From an uncultured Bacteroidia bacterium (lineage in GTDB: Bacteria; Bacteroidota; Bacteroidia; Bacteroidales; Prolixibacteraceae): DNA of 39,928 bases. Both the position numbers and the translations under genes were made by a program. The notes under the pieces were generated by a model that saw nothing but the letters and a program-made list of their open reading frames with translations, was not told where the DNA came from and did not search any database. Positions 32,987-39,868 of this stretch are shown here, one piece after another. Location of the stretch: positions 1 to 39,928 of the forward strand of contig CAIUUO010000083.1 of NCBI GenBank assembly GCA_903902325.1, in the 5' to 3' direction. How positions within the stretch are numbered: the stretch's first letter is position 1; the number at the start of each line of letters is the position of its first letter.

Positions 32987-34096
32987 ATGCTGCTTTCTGC
33001 CACCTCTTTTTTATATGTATCAGCGGCCAAAACCGTGCAGGCTCCTCACCTGGGGGCAAAATCATCCGCACCAAAAAATACCCAAAAGCAACTGCATCCG
33101 TCAAAAGAGTCATCAAGGAATGAGAGGCAGGTGAGTGAAGAAGATCGAATCATTCAGGCGGCAGAGAAATACCATCAGCAACTATCTGGGAAAAACACTG
33201 CGCCAACAGCAAAGAAGCAGGTTTCAAAGGTTTCCAATTCTGTTAAATATCAAGATTCTGAATCAAAGGGAAATAGTTCTGACAGGGATCAAAACGTCAA
33301 TATTTACACGGGAAATCCGGGTTATTACCAGTCTGATGGGGATACCTTAAATTTTTGGAGTTTCACACCGGTTCCGGTTGATTCCCTCTCCTTGAAAGTT
33401 CCGGTTACCCTGCAGCCGGGAAAACCCTACGGTTTTGAAGGAAAACCGATGAAAATGGTCACTCAGGACTGGACGTTCTTCCTGATCATCATCGGTTGGA
33501 TGGTATTTGCCTCCTTGCGCTTCGGTTTCACCAAATACATGGTTCAGGTATTCCAGAGCATTTTTAATTATTCAATTTCCGCACGCCTTTTTCGCGAGCA
33601 GGGCTATAGCAATAATTTCGGACTTTTCAGGTTAAACCTGATATTTTATCTTTTTGTGCCTTTCTCTATTTTCCTTATTGCAAGGGATAACGGAGTATCC
33701 ATGACAGGTTTTGGCGGAATGGAATTGTATGTGATCGTGCTGGCGGTTGCCAATGGCTATTTCATGTTAAAAATACTCCTGTACAAAATCCTCGGGTCGA
33801 TCTTCTCCAAGAGGGAGACTACCGGGGAACTCGTATTTAACATGATGCTTTACCACAACGTATTAGGGTTGATCTTGTTACCGATAGCAACCATTCACTC
33901 CATGGTACCTGCTTTAGCCCCAGTTTCACTTTTTGTAGTTCCCGGGCTGATTGTTCTGTTCTATCTGATGTCTGTCATCCGATCAATTTTTTTCGCATTT
34001 CGGGAAGGTGTTTCAATATTCTATTTGATTTTGTACCTTTGTGCCCTTGAAATTCTTCCAATACTTTTGGTGGCCAAATTGGCAACCAACGGTTAA
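32987..34096 (+). CDS. DUF4271 integral membrane protein
   Basis: 369 residues from the start chosen (MLLSATSFLYVSAAKTVQAP). A signal-like segment is followed by a polar, Ser/Lys/Gln-rich region to about 155. The DUF4271 membrane domain then has about six to seven helices (DWTFFLIIIGWMVFASLRF, FRLNLIFYLFVPFSIFLIA, YVIVLAVANGYFMLKILLY, MLYHNVLGLILLPIATIHS, FVVPGLIVLFYLMSVIRSIFF). The function is unknown. In Bacteroidota it is regularly found directly before hemD and rnpA, as here. The open frame continues upstream to 32894, but the promoter box at 32956 lies within that extension, so the downstream ATG is preferred. Confidence 0.85.
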   Translation: MLLSATSFLYVSAAKTVQAPHLGAKSSAPKNTQKQLHPSKESSRNERQVSEEDRIIQAAEKYHQQLSGKNTAPTAKKQVSKVSNSVKYQDSESKGNSSDRDQNVNIYTGNPGYYQSDGDTLNFWSFTPVPVDSLSLKVPVTLQPGKPYGFEGKPMKMVTQDWTFFLIIIGWMVFASLRFGFTKYMVQVFQSIFNYSISARLFREQGYSNNFGLFRLNLIFYLFVPFSIFLIARDNGVSMTGFGGMELYVIVLAVANGYFMLKILLYKILGSIFSKRETTGELVFNMMLYHNVLGLILLPIATIHSMVPALAPVSLFVVPGLIVLFYLMSVIRSIFFAFREGVSIFYLILYLCALEILPILLVAKLATNG

Positions 34097-34133
34097 AGTT
34101 GGCAGAAATTAAAAATTACTAAAAATTAAAGAG

Positions 34134-34886
34134 TTGAAAATCAAGAAGATATTAGTTACTCAGCCGGAGCCGAATTTTCAAAATTCTCCTTACAACGATT
34201 TGGCTGGCAAGAACAATTTGAAGATAGATTTTCGTCCTTTTATTCACGTTGAGGGCGTCTCAGCGAAAGATTTCAGGAAAGAACGGATCAATATCCTTGA
34301 TTATTCTGGAGTGATTTTTAACAGCCGTACTGCCATTGATCATTTTTTTCGTATGGCCCTGGAAATGAGGGTAGTTATACCCGACTCGATGAAATATTTC
34401 TGTATTTCTGAAGCCACCGCCCATTATCTTCAGAAATACATCGTTTACAGGAAGCGCAAAATTTTCTATGCTCCCGGAAAATTTTCAGAACTGCTCGAAG
34501 TTCTAACAAAGCACAAGGAGGAATTTTTTTTGATGCCGTTGTCTGATATTCATAAAGTTGACGAGCTCGAGAAGATGACTGCCATGGGGCTTAATTTCAA
34601 GCCCGCAGTCATGTACCGTACAATTTGCAGTGATTTGTCAGATTTAAAGAATGTTAACTACGATGTACTGGTATTCTTCAGTCCTTCAGACATCAAATCA
34701 TTGTTTTTCAATTTCCCTGATTTCCTGCAAAACGAAACGAAGATCGCGACCTTTGGTTTTGCAACAGCAAAGGCAGTTAGAGATGCAGGCTTGAATGTGG
34801 ACATCGAAGCTCCTCTTCCGGAGACTCCTTCCATGACATCAGCCCTCGACAAATACATATCAGAATTCAACAAAAACCACAAGTAG
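34134..34886 (+). CDS. hemD: Uroporphyrinogen-III synthase
   Basis: 250 residues, starting with TTG (MKIKKILVTQPEPNF). It closes and inverts ring D of hydroxymethylbilane in tetrapyrrole synthesis. The HemD two-domain pattern is visible: ILVTQPEP, IDFRPFIHVEGV, YSGVIFNSRTAIDHFF, FCISEATAHYL, then LMPLSDIHKVDELEKMTAM, FKPAVMYRTICSDL, VLVFFSPSDIKSLFFNFP and IATFGFATAKAVRDAGLNVDIEAP. Sequence conservation in this family is low, but this Bacteroidota variant is well recognisable. It lies 37 bases after DUF4271 and 4 bases before rnpA. Confidence 0.88.
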   Translation: MKIKKILVTQPEPNFQNSPYNDLAGKNNLKIDFRPFIHVEGVSAKDFRKERINILDYSGVIFNSRTAIDHFFRMALEMRVVIPDSMKYFCISEATAHYLQKYIVYRKRKIFYAPGKFSELLEVLTKHKEEFFLMPLSDIHKVDELEKMTAMGLNFKPAVMYRTICSDLSDLKNVNYDVLVFFSPSDIKSLFFNFPDFLQNETKIATFGFATAKAVRDAGLNVDIEAPLPETPSMTSALDKYISEFNKNHK

Positions 34887-34890
34887 GAAT

Positions 34891-35295
34891 TTGACAGATC
34901 AGGTTTCTCAAACTTTTCGGAAAGAAGAGAAGTTATGCAGTCAGAAAATTATGGGGGATTTGTTTCTCTCAGGTAACAGCTTTTTGTGCTACCCGGTAAA
35001 AATTGTTTGGAAAAAACAGGATCTGCTTCCATCTACATTTCCATCACAGACAGGGTTTTCTGTGGCAAAAAGATTGTTTAAACACTCTGTCGACCGCAAC
35101 CGCCTGAAAAGATTGTTGAGGGAATCTTACCGGCGTCACAAATCAAATTTGTACACCGCACTGAACGCAACTGATTCGCGTATTGCCCTGATGGTGATAT
35201 ACATTGCCAAGGAGGAACTCCCTTATGTCAAAATAGAACCGGCCATTGCCAGGGCCATCAAAAAGATCAGTGAGCAGTTGACAATTGACAATTGA
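34891..35295 (+). CDS. rnpA: Ribonuclease P protein component
   Basis: 134 residues, starting with TTG at 34891, 4 bases after the hemD stop. It is the protein cofactor of RNase P, which matures tRNA 5' ends. The key motif SVDRNRLKRLLRESYRRH (about residues 66-83) and the N-terminal TFRKEEKLCSQKIMGDLF are clear, as is GFSVAKRLFKHS. The last five codons and the stop TGA are made of the ATTGACA repeat (LTIDN), so the repeat has replaced or extended the native 3' end. The usual neighbour yidD is absent; the convergent aromatic operon follows. Confidence 0.94.
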   Translation: MTDQVSQTFRKEEKLCSQKIMGDLFLSGNSFLCYPVKIVWKKQDLLPSTFPSQTGFSVAKRLFKHSVDRNRLKRLLRESYRRHKSNLYTALNATDSRIALMVIYIAKEELPYVKIEPAIARAIKKISEQLTIDN

Positions 35296-35302
35296 CAATT
35301 GT
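35278..35302. repeat. ATTGACA word array overlapping the end of rnpA
   Basis: TTGACAATTGACAATTG-type array, three units plus a partial one. It is the same word as at 28703 and 28921. It encodes the C-terminal LTIDN and stop codon of rnpA. Confidence 0.9.
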
Positions 35303-35533
35303 AATCAGGTTAAATCTTTTTGTTTTTCTCCCGTTTTTCAATATTATCTTCCTCCGTCCGCCCTTCGGCTGATCTTGCTTTATGGACTCTTTGGACAATC
35401 AGGACACTTTTGACAATTAGGCAATTCGGTCCCTTCGACAGTGACCAAAAAATAAGGGACCGAAGAATCAGGGAGCCACATTTGGGAGTCGCACTCTCCC
35501 AGTCTCCCCTTCTCCCAGTCCTCTAGTCTTTTG
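35303..35533. other. Spacer between rnpA and aroF: hairpin and word arrays
   Basis: No gene is seen. It holds a perfect 11-bp stem, TTCGGTCCCTT (35425-35435) and AAGGGACCGAA (35454-35464), with an 18-nt loop and no T-run. A short GGACAATCAGGACAC/TTTTGACAATTAGG array lies near 35392-35424. A CTCCCAGTC array at about 35497-35522 reaches the aroF stop region. Confidence 0.65.
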
Positions 35534-36625
35534 CTACTCGCTGTCCATGATATCTGTCTGCTGTCTCACTGAATCCTCGTGGATCAGTTGAAACAGAGAC
35601 TTTACAAAAGTATCATCAAGGCTAAGTTTTTCAGCCAGTCTGGAACGATCTTCCATGATCTGGGTCCAGCGGTTGATTTGAAGGGCAGTAACCTGGTTCT
35701 CCTTTTTGTACTGACCAATCTGTCTGACGATGCTCATTCTTTGCGCCAGGACCTCCATAATTTCATGGTCAATCCCGTCGATGCGTCCGCGCAGAAGTTC
35801 CAGTTTATTTTCAAACTGCGGATCATCTGAATTCGCGTACCTGATGACCAGTTTGTCAAGGATTTTTGCAAGATCGGCAGGAGTAACCTGTTGGTCTTTG
35901 TCGCTCAGAGCGCAGGATGGATCGATATGCGATTCGATCATCAGTCCGTCCATGCCGATGTCAAATGCCTTCTGAGAAATCTCGAATAGATATTCCCGCT
36001 TCCCTGATATATGGCTTGGATCGCAGATGATCGGAAGATTCGGCAGGATGCGTTTCAGTTCGATCACCGTTTTCCAGTTCGGATAGTTGCGATATTTGGT
36101 ATCACTGAATGGGGTAAATCCGCGGTGAATGGCCACCAGGTTTTTCAGTCCGGCCTGGTTCAGGCGTTCGAGCGCTCCAACCCACAATTGGACATCGGGA
36201 TTGACGGGGTTTTTTACCATGATCACCTGGTCTGTGCCCTTCAGTACATCCGCTATCTCCTGAACTACAAATGGAGAAGCAGTCGAGCGTGCGCCGATCC
36301 ACATCACGTCAACACCGGCTTTGAGACATTCTTCGACATGCTGTGCATTGGCAACTTCAGTGCCAGTCAGCAAACCCGTTTCCTGCTTAACCAGTTTCAG
36401 CCATTCCAGTCCGATAGAACCAACTCCTTCAAACATTCCCGGTCGGGTGCGTGGTTTCCAGATACCGCCGCGATAGACGAAAACACGTTTGTCCTTGGCC
36501 AGTTCGCGGGCTGTTGAGAGTGCCTGTTCTTCTGATTCCAGGCTGCATGGACCACTGATCAGCAATGGGTTGTCAATTTTTGGCAACCAATGGCTGATGG
36601 GCATTACTTTTAAGTTTGCTACCAT
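35534..36625 (-). CDS. aroF: Bifunctional DAHP synthase (class I beta)/chorismate mutase
   Basis: 363 residues. The N-terminal domain (about 15-262) makes DAHP from PEP and erythrose-4-phosphate: LISGPCSLESEEQALSTARELAK, FVYRGGIWKPRTRPGMFEGVG, MWIGARSTASPFVVQEIADVL, IMVKNPVNPDVQLW and PIICDPSHISGKREYL. The C-terminal domain (about 275-363) is an AroQ-type chorismate mutase (LELLRGRIDGIDHEIMEVLAQRMSIVRQIGQYKKENQ). One protein therefore has the first shikimate step and the branch to prephenate. It starts 5 bases after the tyrA stop, so the two genes form one transcript under the upstream attenuator. Confidence 0.95.
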   Translation of the reverse strand: MVANLKVMPISHWLPKIDNPLLISGPCSLESEEQALSTARELAKDKRVFVYRGGIWKPRTRPGMFEGVGSIGLEWLKLVKQETGLLTGTEVANAQHVEECLKAGVDVMWIGARSTASPFVVQEIADVLKGTDQVIMVKNPVNPDVQLWVGALERLNQAGLKNLVAIHRGFTPFSDTKYRNYPNWKTVIELKRILPNLPIICDPSHISGKREYLFEISQKAFDIGMDGLMIESHIDPSCALSDKDQQVTPADLAKILDKLVIRYANSDDPQFENKLELLRGRIDGIDHEIMEVLAQRMSIVRQIGQYKKENQVTALQINRWTQIMEDRSRLAEKLSLDDTFVKSLFQLIHEDSVRQQTDIMDSE

Positions 36626-36630
36626 TTTTT

Positions 36631-37530
36631 CTATTTTTTTGTGTATAATTTTACGATTGTTGCTTCGTTTTTGGTCATGGAGGTACTTTCCCCGCTAAGG
36701 ACCGTGCGTATTTTATTGGCTTCCAGGATCAGTTTGATAAGGTGATCCTGCTCATCGTCTTTAAGCGCTTCCCTGAAATCCTTCAGGTGGTGTATATAGG
36801 CATTGACTGCTTCGATTACATAATCACGGTTCTGCCTGAAGATGGGAGCCCACATTTCCGGAGAGCTTTTGGCCAACCTGACAGTTGACTGGAAACCACC
36901 CGATGCCAGATCGAAGATGATGCTGCCGTCTTCCTTGGCAAGTACAGCATTGGCCAGTGCAAAGGCAGCCGCGTGCGGCAGGTGAGAAACAAAGGCGGTG
37001 GTATGATCCTGTTCATCGCTGCTCATGTAGGCTGTCGACATGCCCAGCGACTGGTACATTTTTTCGACCAGGGCCAGGTGCTGCGGGCGCGACTGCTCAT
37101 GGTCGCAGACGATAGTCAGTTTTCCTGAAAATAGGCCTGAAATGGCTGCACCCGGACCGCTGTTTTCTGTTCCGGCCATCGGATGGGTGGCAACAAAGTT
37201 ACCACGAAGCGGGTGATCTGCAATGGATGCCACAATCTGACGTTTGGTAGAACCTACATCAGCAACCGTTGAGGAGGGAGAAATCAGATCCAGCACCTTG
37301 GGAAGCAATGCGATGATCTGATCCACAGGAAGTGCCAGCAGGATCAGATCGGCTTCCTTGATACCCTGCTCAAAGTCAGTTACCCTGTCCACAATACCCA
37401 ACCTGACAGCTTCATCTGCATGTTCCGGGCGGTTATCCACACCAATGATCTCTTTTGCAAAACGGCTTTTCCTCAGGTCGATTGCCATCGATCCGCCGAT
37501 TAAACCCAATCCCACTACAGTTAGTTTCAT
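36631..37530 (-). CDS. tyrA: Prephenate dehydrogenase
   Basis: 299 residues. It oxidatively decarboxylates prephenate to 4-hydroxyphenylpyruvate, the tyrosine branch. The NAD(P)-binding motif is VVGLGLIGGSMA (residues 5-16), the acidic end of strand 2 is GVDNRPEH, and catalytic-site motifs are ATHPMAGTENSGPGAA and AFVSHLPHAAAFALANAV. There is no ACT domain, so feedback inhibition by tyrosine through that domain is not expected. This makes transcriptional control by the leader upstream more relevant. It is the first structural gene after the attenuator, with a TTATGAG word array filling the 85 bases between the terminator and the ATG. Confidence 0.95.
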   Translation of the reverse strand: MKLTVVGLGLIGGSMAIDLRKSRFAKEIIGVDNRPEHADEAVRLGIVDRVTDFEQGIKEADLILLALPVDQIIALLPKVLDLISPSSTVADVGSTKRQIVASIADHPLRGNFVATHPMAGTENSGPGAAISGLFSGKLTIVCDHEQSRPQHLALVEKMYQSLGMSTAYMSSDEQDHTTAFVSHLPHAAAFALANAVLAKEDGSIIFDLASGGFQSTVRLAKSSPEMWAPIFRQNRDYVIEAVNAYIHHLKDFREALKDDEQDHLIKLILEANKIRTVLSGESTSMTKNEATIVKLYTKK

Positions 37531-37534
37531 ACTG

Positions 37535-37615
37535 AATTATGAGTTATGACTTATGAGTTATGAGTTATGAAGAAGGAGCTTTTAACTCATAACTTATAAC
37601 TTATCACTCATAACT
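37535..37615. repeat. Inverted TTATGAG/CTCATAA word arrays before tyrA
   Basis: 37535-37571 holds five units of TTATGAG/TTATGAC type, and 37583-37615 holds the complementary ACTCATAACTTAT units. The arms can pair with an 11-base loop. The array lies between the attenuator terminator and tyrA, ending 5 bases before the start codon. Confidence 0.88.
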
Positions 37616-37643
37616 AAAAAAGGCCTCCTCATGGAGACCTTTT
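37616..37643 (-). terminator. Attenuator terminator upstream of tyrA-aroF
   Basis: On the minus strand AAAAGGTCTCC (37643-37633), loop ATGA, GGAGGCCTTTTTT (37628-37616) forms an 11-bp stem with one G-U and a six-U tract. It lies before the first structural gene, not after one, so read-through must be regulated. Confidence 0.85.
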
Positions 37644-37660
37644 CGTATGTTATCGTTTCG

Positions 37661-37739
37661 TTTCAAACAATGCCTTACTTTCCGATCTCCTGATGAAGGA
37701 CGGGATAATAAAACCAAAAATAGGATGCATTGTTTGAAA
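37661..37739 (-). promoter_or_regulatory. Leader RNA pairing elements of the aromatic attenuator
   Basis: A perfect 13-bp inverted repeat joins TTTCAAACAATGC (minus 37739-37727, codons 2-6 of the leader peptide) to GCATTGTTTGAAA (37673-37661, just after its stop). Separately GGAGATC (37690-37684, codons 17-20) can pair with GGTCTCC (37639-37633), the 5' arm of the terminator. This competition is what an antiterminator requires. Confidence 0.65.
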
Positions 37740-37743
37740 TCAT
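37675..37743 (-). CDS. Aromatic leader peptide of the tyrA-aroF attenuator
   Basis: 22 codons plus TAA, starting ATG ATT TCA. Residues 7-14 are SYFWFYYP, encoded by TCC TAT TTT TGG TTT TAT TAT CCC, so six consecutive codons specify Tyr, Phe, Trp, Phe, Tyr, Tyr. The remainder (VLHQEIGK) contains the antiterminator arm GGAGATC. The start lies 17-20 bases after the expected transcription start from the TATTTTTG box at 37774. Its small size hides it from gene finders. A ribosome stalled on the aromatic codons would leave GGAGATC free; a ribosome at the stop would cover it. Position, composition and the downstream terminator before tyrA together make the call. Confidence 0.82.
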   Translation of the reverse strand: MISNNASYFWFYYPVLHQEIGK

Positions 37744-37766
37744 TGTTGTAATCTTTTAATCTGCTG

Positions 37767-37774
37767 CAAAAATA
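37767..37774 (-). promoter_or_regulatory. -7 promoter box of the tyrA-aroF leader
   Basis: TATTTTTG on the minus strand matches TAnnTTTG and predicts a start near 37760, about 20 bases before the leader peptide ATG. The -33 region (TTTCTTCG) is weak. Confidence 0.6.
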
Positions 37775-37877
37775 GTAATATTTATTACAATACGAAGAAA
37801 AAGGGGAGGGGTTATTTAATTTTTTGGTATTTGTTGGTTTAGGTACCTGATTATATGGCCCGGGATCCATATCAAAA

Positions 37878-37901
37878 AGACGCAGCATGTTGCGTCTCTA
37901 C
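37878..37901 (-). terminator. GTAG-headed REP-like hairpin doubling as EamA terminator
   Basis: On the minus strand GTAG (37901-37898) is followed by AGACGCA, a 6-nt loop and TGCGTCT ending at 37878, then TTTT. It lies 37 bases after the EamA stop, so it can end that transcript before the attenuator promoter. The outer sequence is shared with the palindrome at 9256-9283. Confidence 0.7.
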
Positions 37902-37937
37902 AGGTTCAATATGCAAAAATAAAGTAATCTCAACCAT

Positions 37938-38924
37938 TCATTTTCTCACGCTCTCAGTTTCGTCCACATTGTTTTCTCCGGTCTCCCATTTATCAAGAGG
38001 TCCTTTGATCCCCTCGGGTTTAGCTTTACTCCGTGTGACCAGATATACGCCTGTAAAAATCAGAACCGCCGAGATTAATTTTATAACAGAGAAGTGATCC
38101 ATGCCAATGGAGATTGCGACCAGGGATGCCACCAGGGGTTGAAGGTTGTTGTACATGCTGATGGTGGTTGGCCGGATGCGCTGCTGGGCCATCGGGATAA
38201 GCAGGTAGGTAATAAAGGTAGCCATGAAGAGCGTGTACATCATCTGAAGTACGGGTGTCACTTCAGGATGAAGATATACGGGAGCAGAGATGACTTTTCC
38301 GATATAAAGCGGAGTTACCATTACGGAGGCATATAAAAACATCCATTTCATCAGGGTGACAGGCGAATAGCGTTGTGTCAGGGGCTTTGAAAATACCAGG
38401 TAAAAAGCGTAGATGATGGAACTGCCGAATACCATCAGGTTACCGACCAGATTGCTGGAATGAACTGCAGAAGTATGATGGGCATTGTATACCAGCAAAA
38501 TAGCGCCTGTCGCTCCGACCAAAACGCCCGATATTTTCAAAAAGGTAATGGGTTCTTTCAGCAAAAAAGCGGCAAAAATCATCGCGAACAGAGGACCACA
38601 GGTGATGATGATGGAAGCGTCAATAGGAGAGGTCATGTTTAATCCAAGGAGGAAAAGCCCCTGGTTAAAAGATACTCCGCACAAGGAAGCGATTAGAAAA
38701 AAACCGTGATCCTTAAAAGGTACTTTCTCACGGGGAATAAAAAGGGATGCAATCCAGAAGGCACTTGCTGCAAAAAGGATCCTCGACAAAGTCAGGCCTT
38801 CAGGAGAGATCCAAACCGGCAACAGCGATTTGGAAAGCGGAATATTGATCCCGAAAATCAGGGTTACTGCCCACATGAGGATATGTCCGGCTCTTCTGTC
38901 CTTTGCCATACTTTGAGATTGCAT
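37938..38924 (-). CDS. EamA/DMT-family transporter
   Basis: 328 residues with ten hydrophobic segments in two EamA repeats. Repeat one begins at HILMWAVTLIFGINIPLSKSLLP and includes LNMTSPIDASIIITCGPLFAMIFAAFLLKEPITFLKISGVLVGATGAILLV. Repeat two includes MVFGSSIIYAFYLVFSKPL and YNNLQPLVASLVAISIGMDHFSVIKLISAVLIFTGVYLV. Substrates of this family are metabolites and amino acids and cannot be predicted here. Met6 (MAKDRRAG) is an alternative start. It is upstream of the aromatic operon but separated by a terminator-like hairpin and the leader promoter, so joint transcription is unlikely. Confidence 0.9.
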   Translation of the reverse strand: MQSQSMAKDRRAGHILMWAVTLIFGINIPLSKSLLPVWISPEGLTLSRILFAASAFWIASLFIPREKVPFKDHGFFLIASLCGVSFNQGLFLLGLNMTSPIDASIIITCGPLFAMIFAAFLLKEPITFLKISGVLVGATGAILLVYNAHHTSAVHSSNLVGNLMVFGSSIIYAFYLVFSKPLTQRYSPVTLMKWMFLYASVMVTPLYIGKVISAPVYLHPEVTPVLQMMYTLFMATFITYLLIPMAQQRIRPTTISMYNNLQPLVASLVAISIGMDHFSVIKLISAVLIFTGVYLVTRSKAKPEGIKGPLDKWETGENNVDETESVRK

Positions 38925-38980
38925 GCAGGTTCAAAACTTTCTGATTCCTGAACCCGGTACTAATTTTTACTGTGAATGTG

Positions 38981-39010
38981 CAAAAGTAAGTTTAAATCCC
39001 GCAATACAAA
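38981..39010 (-). promoter_or_regulatory. Promoter of the EamA gene
   Basis: TTTG at 39010-39007, an 18-nt spacer and TACTTTTG at 38988-38981 make a full Bacteroidota -33/-7 pair about 57 bases before the start codon. Confidence 0.65.
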
Positions 39011-39061
39011 AAAATGTTCCACTGACATTTTTATTGTTTTGATAATGAGATATTTTATGGA

Positions 39062-39793
39062 TTATGGCTGCGATAGCGAACTGCTGGCCGGTTCATCCAG
39101 GAACCAGCATAATTCACCGTGAACCGGATCAATGTATGAGGCAGGTAACTGTGGGGCATTTTTCGTTCTGCCAATGATTTCGGCAAGTCGTTCAGCCTTT
39201 CCAGATCCTGTTACCAGAAACCAGATTTTTGCTGCATTGTTAACCACCTTTCCCGTCAGCGTTATCCTGGCCTGATTGGTCACGGGGTGATGAGCAACTT
39301 CACAGATACGATCGGAATGCATCAAACCTATCTGGTCAGGGAATATGGATGCCGTATGGCCATCTTCACCCATCCCGAGCAGGATCAGATCGAACTCTGG
39401 CCAACCATCCAAAGAAGAAAGATTCTGCTGAATCAGGATCGAATAATTTTCGGATTCCTGCAGTGGGTTTGCGTCTCCGTGTATGTAGTGGATATTTTCT
39501 TTTGGAATTTCAATTTTGGAGAAAAGCAGTTTTTGAACTGTTCCGAAATTGCTTTCAGGATCATTAGATGGTACCATCCTTTCATCGACCCACCAGAAAT
39601 GGGTCTTTTGCCAGAGGGCCGAATCAGGGTATTTTGAAGCCAGCGCAGAAAAGAGGAGGTTTGGCGTTGACCCACCTGAAATGGCCAGATCAAACCGTCG
39701 GCCGCTTGATTTTGATATTTGCTCCATCAGCCGGTCGCTGACCCGGTCGGCCAAGGCTGCAGGATTCTCAAAAATCGTAAGATTTGGTCTCAT
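39062..39793 (-). CDS. pgl: 6-phosphogluconolactonase
   Basis: 243 residues, DevB/SOL type. It hydrolyses 6-phosphogluconolactone in the oxidative pentose phosphate pathway. Motifs: LAISGGSTPNLLFSALA (phosphate loop), FWWVDERMVPSNDPESNFG and LILLGMGEDGHTASIFPD, with the catalytic His in GEDGHTAS, then NQARITLTGKVVNNA. Genes for glucose-6-phosphate dehydrogenase and 6-phosphogluconate dehydrogenase would be expected just outside the window on the right, but they are not visible. The upstream spacer is occupied by repeats, and no TAnnTTTG box is seen. Confidence 0.94.
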   Translation of the reverse strand: MRPNLTIFENPAALADRVSDRLMEQISKSSGRRFDLAISGGSTPNLLFSALASKYPDSALWQKTHFWWVDERMVPSNDPESNFGTVQKLLFSKIEIPKENIHYIHGDANPLQESENYSILIQQNLSSLDGWPEFDLILLGMGEDGHTASIFPDQIGLMHSDRICEVAHHPVTNQARITLTGKVVNNAAKIWFLVTGSGKAERLAEIIGRTKNAPQLPASYIDPVHGELCWFLDEPASSSLSQP

Positions 39794-39868
39794 GCGAATA
39801 GATTTTTTTTACCACGATGGTCTCAAAGGGTGGTACAAAGGACACAATTAACAATCGAAAAACGCTCC

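Noticed and set aside
37604-37888. 94-codon open frame on the minus strand upstream of tyrA
   Set aside because: It runs through the attenuator hairpins in a different frame from the leader peptide, begins upstream of the promoter box, and resembles no protein family. The 22-codon frame explains the region better.
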